Shown one piece after another: positions 39,880 to 41,511 of a DNA stretch of 41,511 nucleotides (positions are counted from its first letter, which is position 1; each line of letters begins with the position of its first letter). The translations under genes were made by a program, and so were the position numbers. A model generated the notes under the pieces. That model was not told where the DNA came from, did not search any database, and saw nothing but the letters and a program-made list of their open reading frames with translations. Origin of the DNA: an uncultured Bacteroidales bacterium (lineage in GTDB: Bacteria > Bacteroidota > Bacteroidia > Bacteroidales > Bacteroidaceae); contig CADCIP010000029.1 in the NCBI GenBank assembly GCA_902801485.1, positions 1 through 41,511 on the forward strand. Reading direction: 5' to 3'.

Positions 39880-40317
39880 CATGAGGAAAAATGCAAAATC
39901 GCCCTTTATTTTCTCACTTTCTCTTAAGCGAAGTCTTTTCCGTTCTTGCTGAAAGTGTGGGAATTGGCCTATGATTCGTAATAGGGAGAGAACTAAGCAT
40001 ATTTGCTTCTTAAGGTACAATAAGATGCGGAGTTGAAATAATCCTGCATCTTGCGTTTAATGTTTTTGTCTGAGCCCCATATTTTACTCATATTTGAGAT
40101 TTTTTTCAAAAAAACTTGATTTTCTTGTTACAAAACAGCGAGTTGTGCGTAAAACTATTTGCTAAAGACTAATAGATGCCATTCTGTTGGGAAAAAAGAC
40201 GGGAATCAGGTTAATTGTACCTGTTTAGATGGACTTTTGTGGTATTTTTTTGAAAATTTAATGCCGGATATGGAAATTTTGGTTATTTTTGCAGTTAGTA
40301 TACCATAATTGTTATGT
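39880..40317. other. Gene-free stretch with one hairpin
   Basis: Apart from a stem AAGATGC/GCATCTT (40022-40052) and a possible -7 box TATTTTTG at 40284-40291 ahead of the pseudogene, nothing was recognised. Confidence 0.5.
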
Positions 40318-40817
40318 ATGAAGCATCTGTTGGGTTGGCTTAGGAAACGGTCCGTGATTGTAGTTATCATTCTGGCGGCAATGCTGTTAGAGGCGATTTC
40401 TGCTTTTCAGTATGGCTATACACGCGACCTTCTGGAAAGGGAACTGGAAAAAGTTGTTTCTTTGAACTGACATCATCGGCACTTCGTATTCAGGAGGTAA
40501 CATCCGAAGTAGAGGTAATGGTTGCTAACCAGATGTGGCATGTTAAAAGACATCTGCATGAGCCCGATTATATGGGTGAGTTGGCTGCTAACATGGTGAA
40601 ACAGGGCGGCTTTAACATCCTTGGTGGAGGTGCTGCATTCAAGCCAGACTTCCCTTCCAGACTATAAATGGCAAGATACTGACGGCTACGCAGGAGAGTC
40701 ATCCATACCGGTTGTCTCTTGATCGCGGTACCTTCCAAGACCTGCGTCATCATCCCGGACTTGTGTTCAGCATCCTTCCGGAAAAGGGAAAAGTGTCGAT
40801 GAGAATGAAGTAAGAGA
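40318..40817 (+). pseudogene. Chimeric pseudogene: SpoIIE-sensor 5' fragment joined to barrel-protein 3' fragment
   Basis: The frame starts MKHLLGWLRKRSVIVVIIL, with a membrane helix, and breaks at TGA 40468-40470. One frame over, from 40464, the sequence continues as ELTSSALRIQEVTSEVEVMV and VKRHLHEP. This aligns without gaps to residues 43-77 of the intact sensor at 1108, so a single-base frameshift is present. At about 40640-40648 it switches to a copy of the last 54 codons of the gene at 35218 (positions 36691-36862), out of frame with the first part. The two copies differ at about seven of 172 bases and two of 54 residues. The junction contains CAAGCCA, shared by both parents. Confidence 0.88.
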
Positions 40818-40889
40818 CCGTTCGTTGGAGATGTACTTGTCGTGCCGTTCGAATAGTCGTTTCATACCTCTTTGTTTAGTAAAATATGA

Positions 40890-40965
40890 ATAACACTTTT
40901 GTCGTGAAAGTGTAAAATGCAGATAACACTTTTTGCTGAGAAGTGTAAAGTGTGGATAACACTTT
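40890..40965. repeat. Three iteron-like ATAACACTTT repeats with exact 33-bp spacing
   Basis: ATAACACTTT occurs at 40890, 40923 and 40956. AAAGTGT or AAGTGT complements between them allow three small stem-loops (40893-40913, 40926-40946, 40947-40965). Confidence 0.8.
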
Positions 40966-41079
40966 CTGCTTGCAGAAGTAGGAAAAAGAAATTGTTCCTG
41001 CAACTTTTTGAATAGAAAACTGCATTTTGCAGCAAAAACGAAAAGAGATCAGTGGAAAGGTTCTCTGATTCTCCTTTTT

Positions 41080-41178
41080 AACCTCCCATATTACAAAAAT
41101 GGGGCGTGAGGACCGATGGCTATCGTGAAGAGAAGACGGGAGGTTGAATGGTTTTAACCTCCCGTCAACCTCCCGTCT
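41080..41178. repeat. AACCTCCC repeats with an 11-bp perfect dyad
   Basis: AACCTCCC occurs at 41080, 41156 and 41167. GACGGGAGGTT (41135-41145) pairs perfectly with AACCTCCCGTC (41156-41166) across a 10-nt loop, and the right arm is repeated directly. The rest of 40821-41256 shows no gene. Confidence 0.8.
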
Positions 41179-41256
41179 GACCTCAAGCTCATTTCCTGTC
41201 TTCTGAAAATCGAGGATGAAAGGCCCCAAAAAATAGTATTATTTTGCCTTTAAATT

Positions 41257-41288
41257 TTTGGTGGATTCAGAAAAAGATAGTATATTTG
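41257..41288 (+). promoter_or_regulatory. Promoter of the VapE-like gene
   Basis: TTTG (41257-41260), a 20-bp spacer and TATATTTG followed by C (41281-41288) match the Bacteroidetes consensus. The leader of about 70 nt is AT-rich, as usual for these bacteria. Confidence 0.7.
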
Positions 41289-41365
41289 CGAGCTTTTTCG
41301 TAGATATTGGTTCTGTGAGAAGCACACGAGAAAATTATTTATTAACCATTTTAAATTTAACTACA

Positions 41366-41511
41366 ATGAAAAAAGAAATTCTAATCAATGGAGAGGCTAT
41401 GAATGCCCCTCTGGAAGGAATGCTCGAGGCTGAGCAGTTCCTTAGTGAGAACTACCTTTTCCGTCGCAACGTGCTGAACGGAAAGATTGAGTTTACAACC
41501 AGAAATGCCGA
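41366..41511 (+). CDS. N-terminus of a VapE/DUF3874-like protein (3' end outside window)
   Basis: Only 48 codons are present. They read MKKEILINGEAMNAPLEG and then AEQFLSENYLFRRNVLNG, KIEFTTRN. The segment FLSENYLFRRNVL resembles the N-terminal region of VapE/DUF3874-type P-loop proteins from Bacteroidales, which are often found beside mobile or phage-derived genes. The helicase-like domain, if present, lies beyond the window, so the assignment rests on a short stretch remembered from the family. It has a good promoter and iteron-like repeats upstream. Confidence 0.55.
   Translation, partial: MKKEILINGEAMNAPLEGMLEAEQFLSENYLFRRNVLNGKIEFTTRNA

Noticed and set aside
39751-40020. 89-codon minus-strand frame over the structured RNA promoter
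   Set aside because: It spans the predicted promoter and 5' hairpin of the RNA, has a basic, low-complexity translation and no recognised domain.
40767-41229. Minus-strand frames of 78 and 117 codons
   Set aside because: Their repetitive peptides (KCYLHFTL type) simply reflect the 33-bp DNA repeats.

Overview
The window looks like a chromosomal piece of a Bacteroidales bacterium, most likely Prevotella or a close relative. The reasons are promoters of the Bacteroidetes type (TTG, 19-20 bp, TAnnTTTG), AT-rich leaders without strong Shine-Dalgarno sequences, the gene order lysS-gpsA-pgi, an SDR-type threonine dehydrogenase beside kbl, a Spi/C10 cysteine protease with a Bacteroidales-style C-terminal tail, and a GH78 rhamnosidase. 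No tRNA, rRNA or CRISPR array was recognised. This is by-eye reading without database searches.

Layout. 1-2.85 kb: a STAS/aminoglycoside-phosphotransferase-like kinase (its start is outside the window) overlaps by ATGA a membrane sensor with a SpoIIE-type phosphatase domain, a partner-switching type signalling pair. 2.86-5.94 kb: a short secreted protein and a large secreted thioredoxin-domain protein, both on the minus strand. 6.3-11.36 kb: a MacB-like ABC ATPase and permease, divergent from a RegA-like response regulator and a histidine kinase. 11.4-17.8 kb (minus): tdh, kbl, uvrA and ansA. 18.0-20.06 kb (plus): a secreted glycoside-hydrolase-like protein and a lipoprotein. 20.05-24.94 kb (minus): lysS-gpsA-pgi-HAD phosphatase. 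25.0-28.5 kb (minus): an SPFH protein and a C10 protease. 28.7-30.3 kb (plus): a YgjP-like metallopeptidase and an endonuclease/exonuclease/phosphatase protein. 30.3-36.86 kb: an AraC regulator divergent from an alpha-L-rhamnosidase and a secreted barrel protein, a small rhamnoside-degradation locus without SusC/SusD.

36.9-41.5 kb is the most unusual part. It holds a DUF234-type ATPase/nuclease with three alternating GGCGCAA boxes at its promoter, a small secreted protein, and a strongly predicted but unannotated structured RNA on the minus strand (about 39590-39840) with its own near-consensus promoter. It also holds a chimeric pseudogene that joins a broken SpoIIE-sensor paralogue to a second copy of the 3' end of the 35.2-kb barrel gene, and then iteron-like repeats ahead of the start of a VapE/DUF3874-like gene that runs off the window.

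A second theme is repeats. At least ten loci carry tandem arrays of different sequence that all share a 7-bp period. They fill intercistronic gaps and leaders (kbl-tdh, ansA-uvrA, pgi-HAD, lysS, the response regulator) and put a stop codon in every frame of the mRNA strand. Copies of similar heptads inside coding regions lie in the stop-free orientation. A separate GC-rich palindromic family (CCCCTTTAGGGG and CCCCTCTCCGGGGAGAGGGG types) occurs repeatedly in the ABC/two-component region, including in-frame insertions in the kinase and the regulator.
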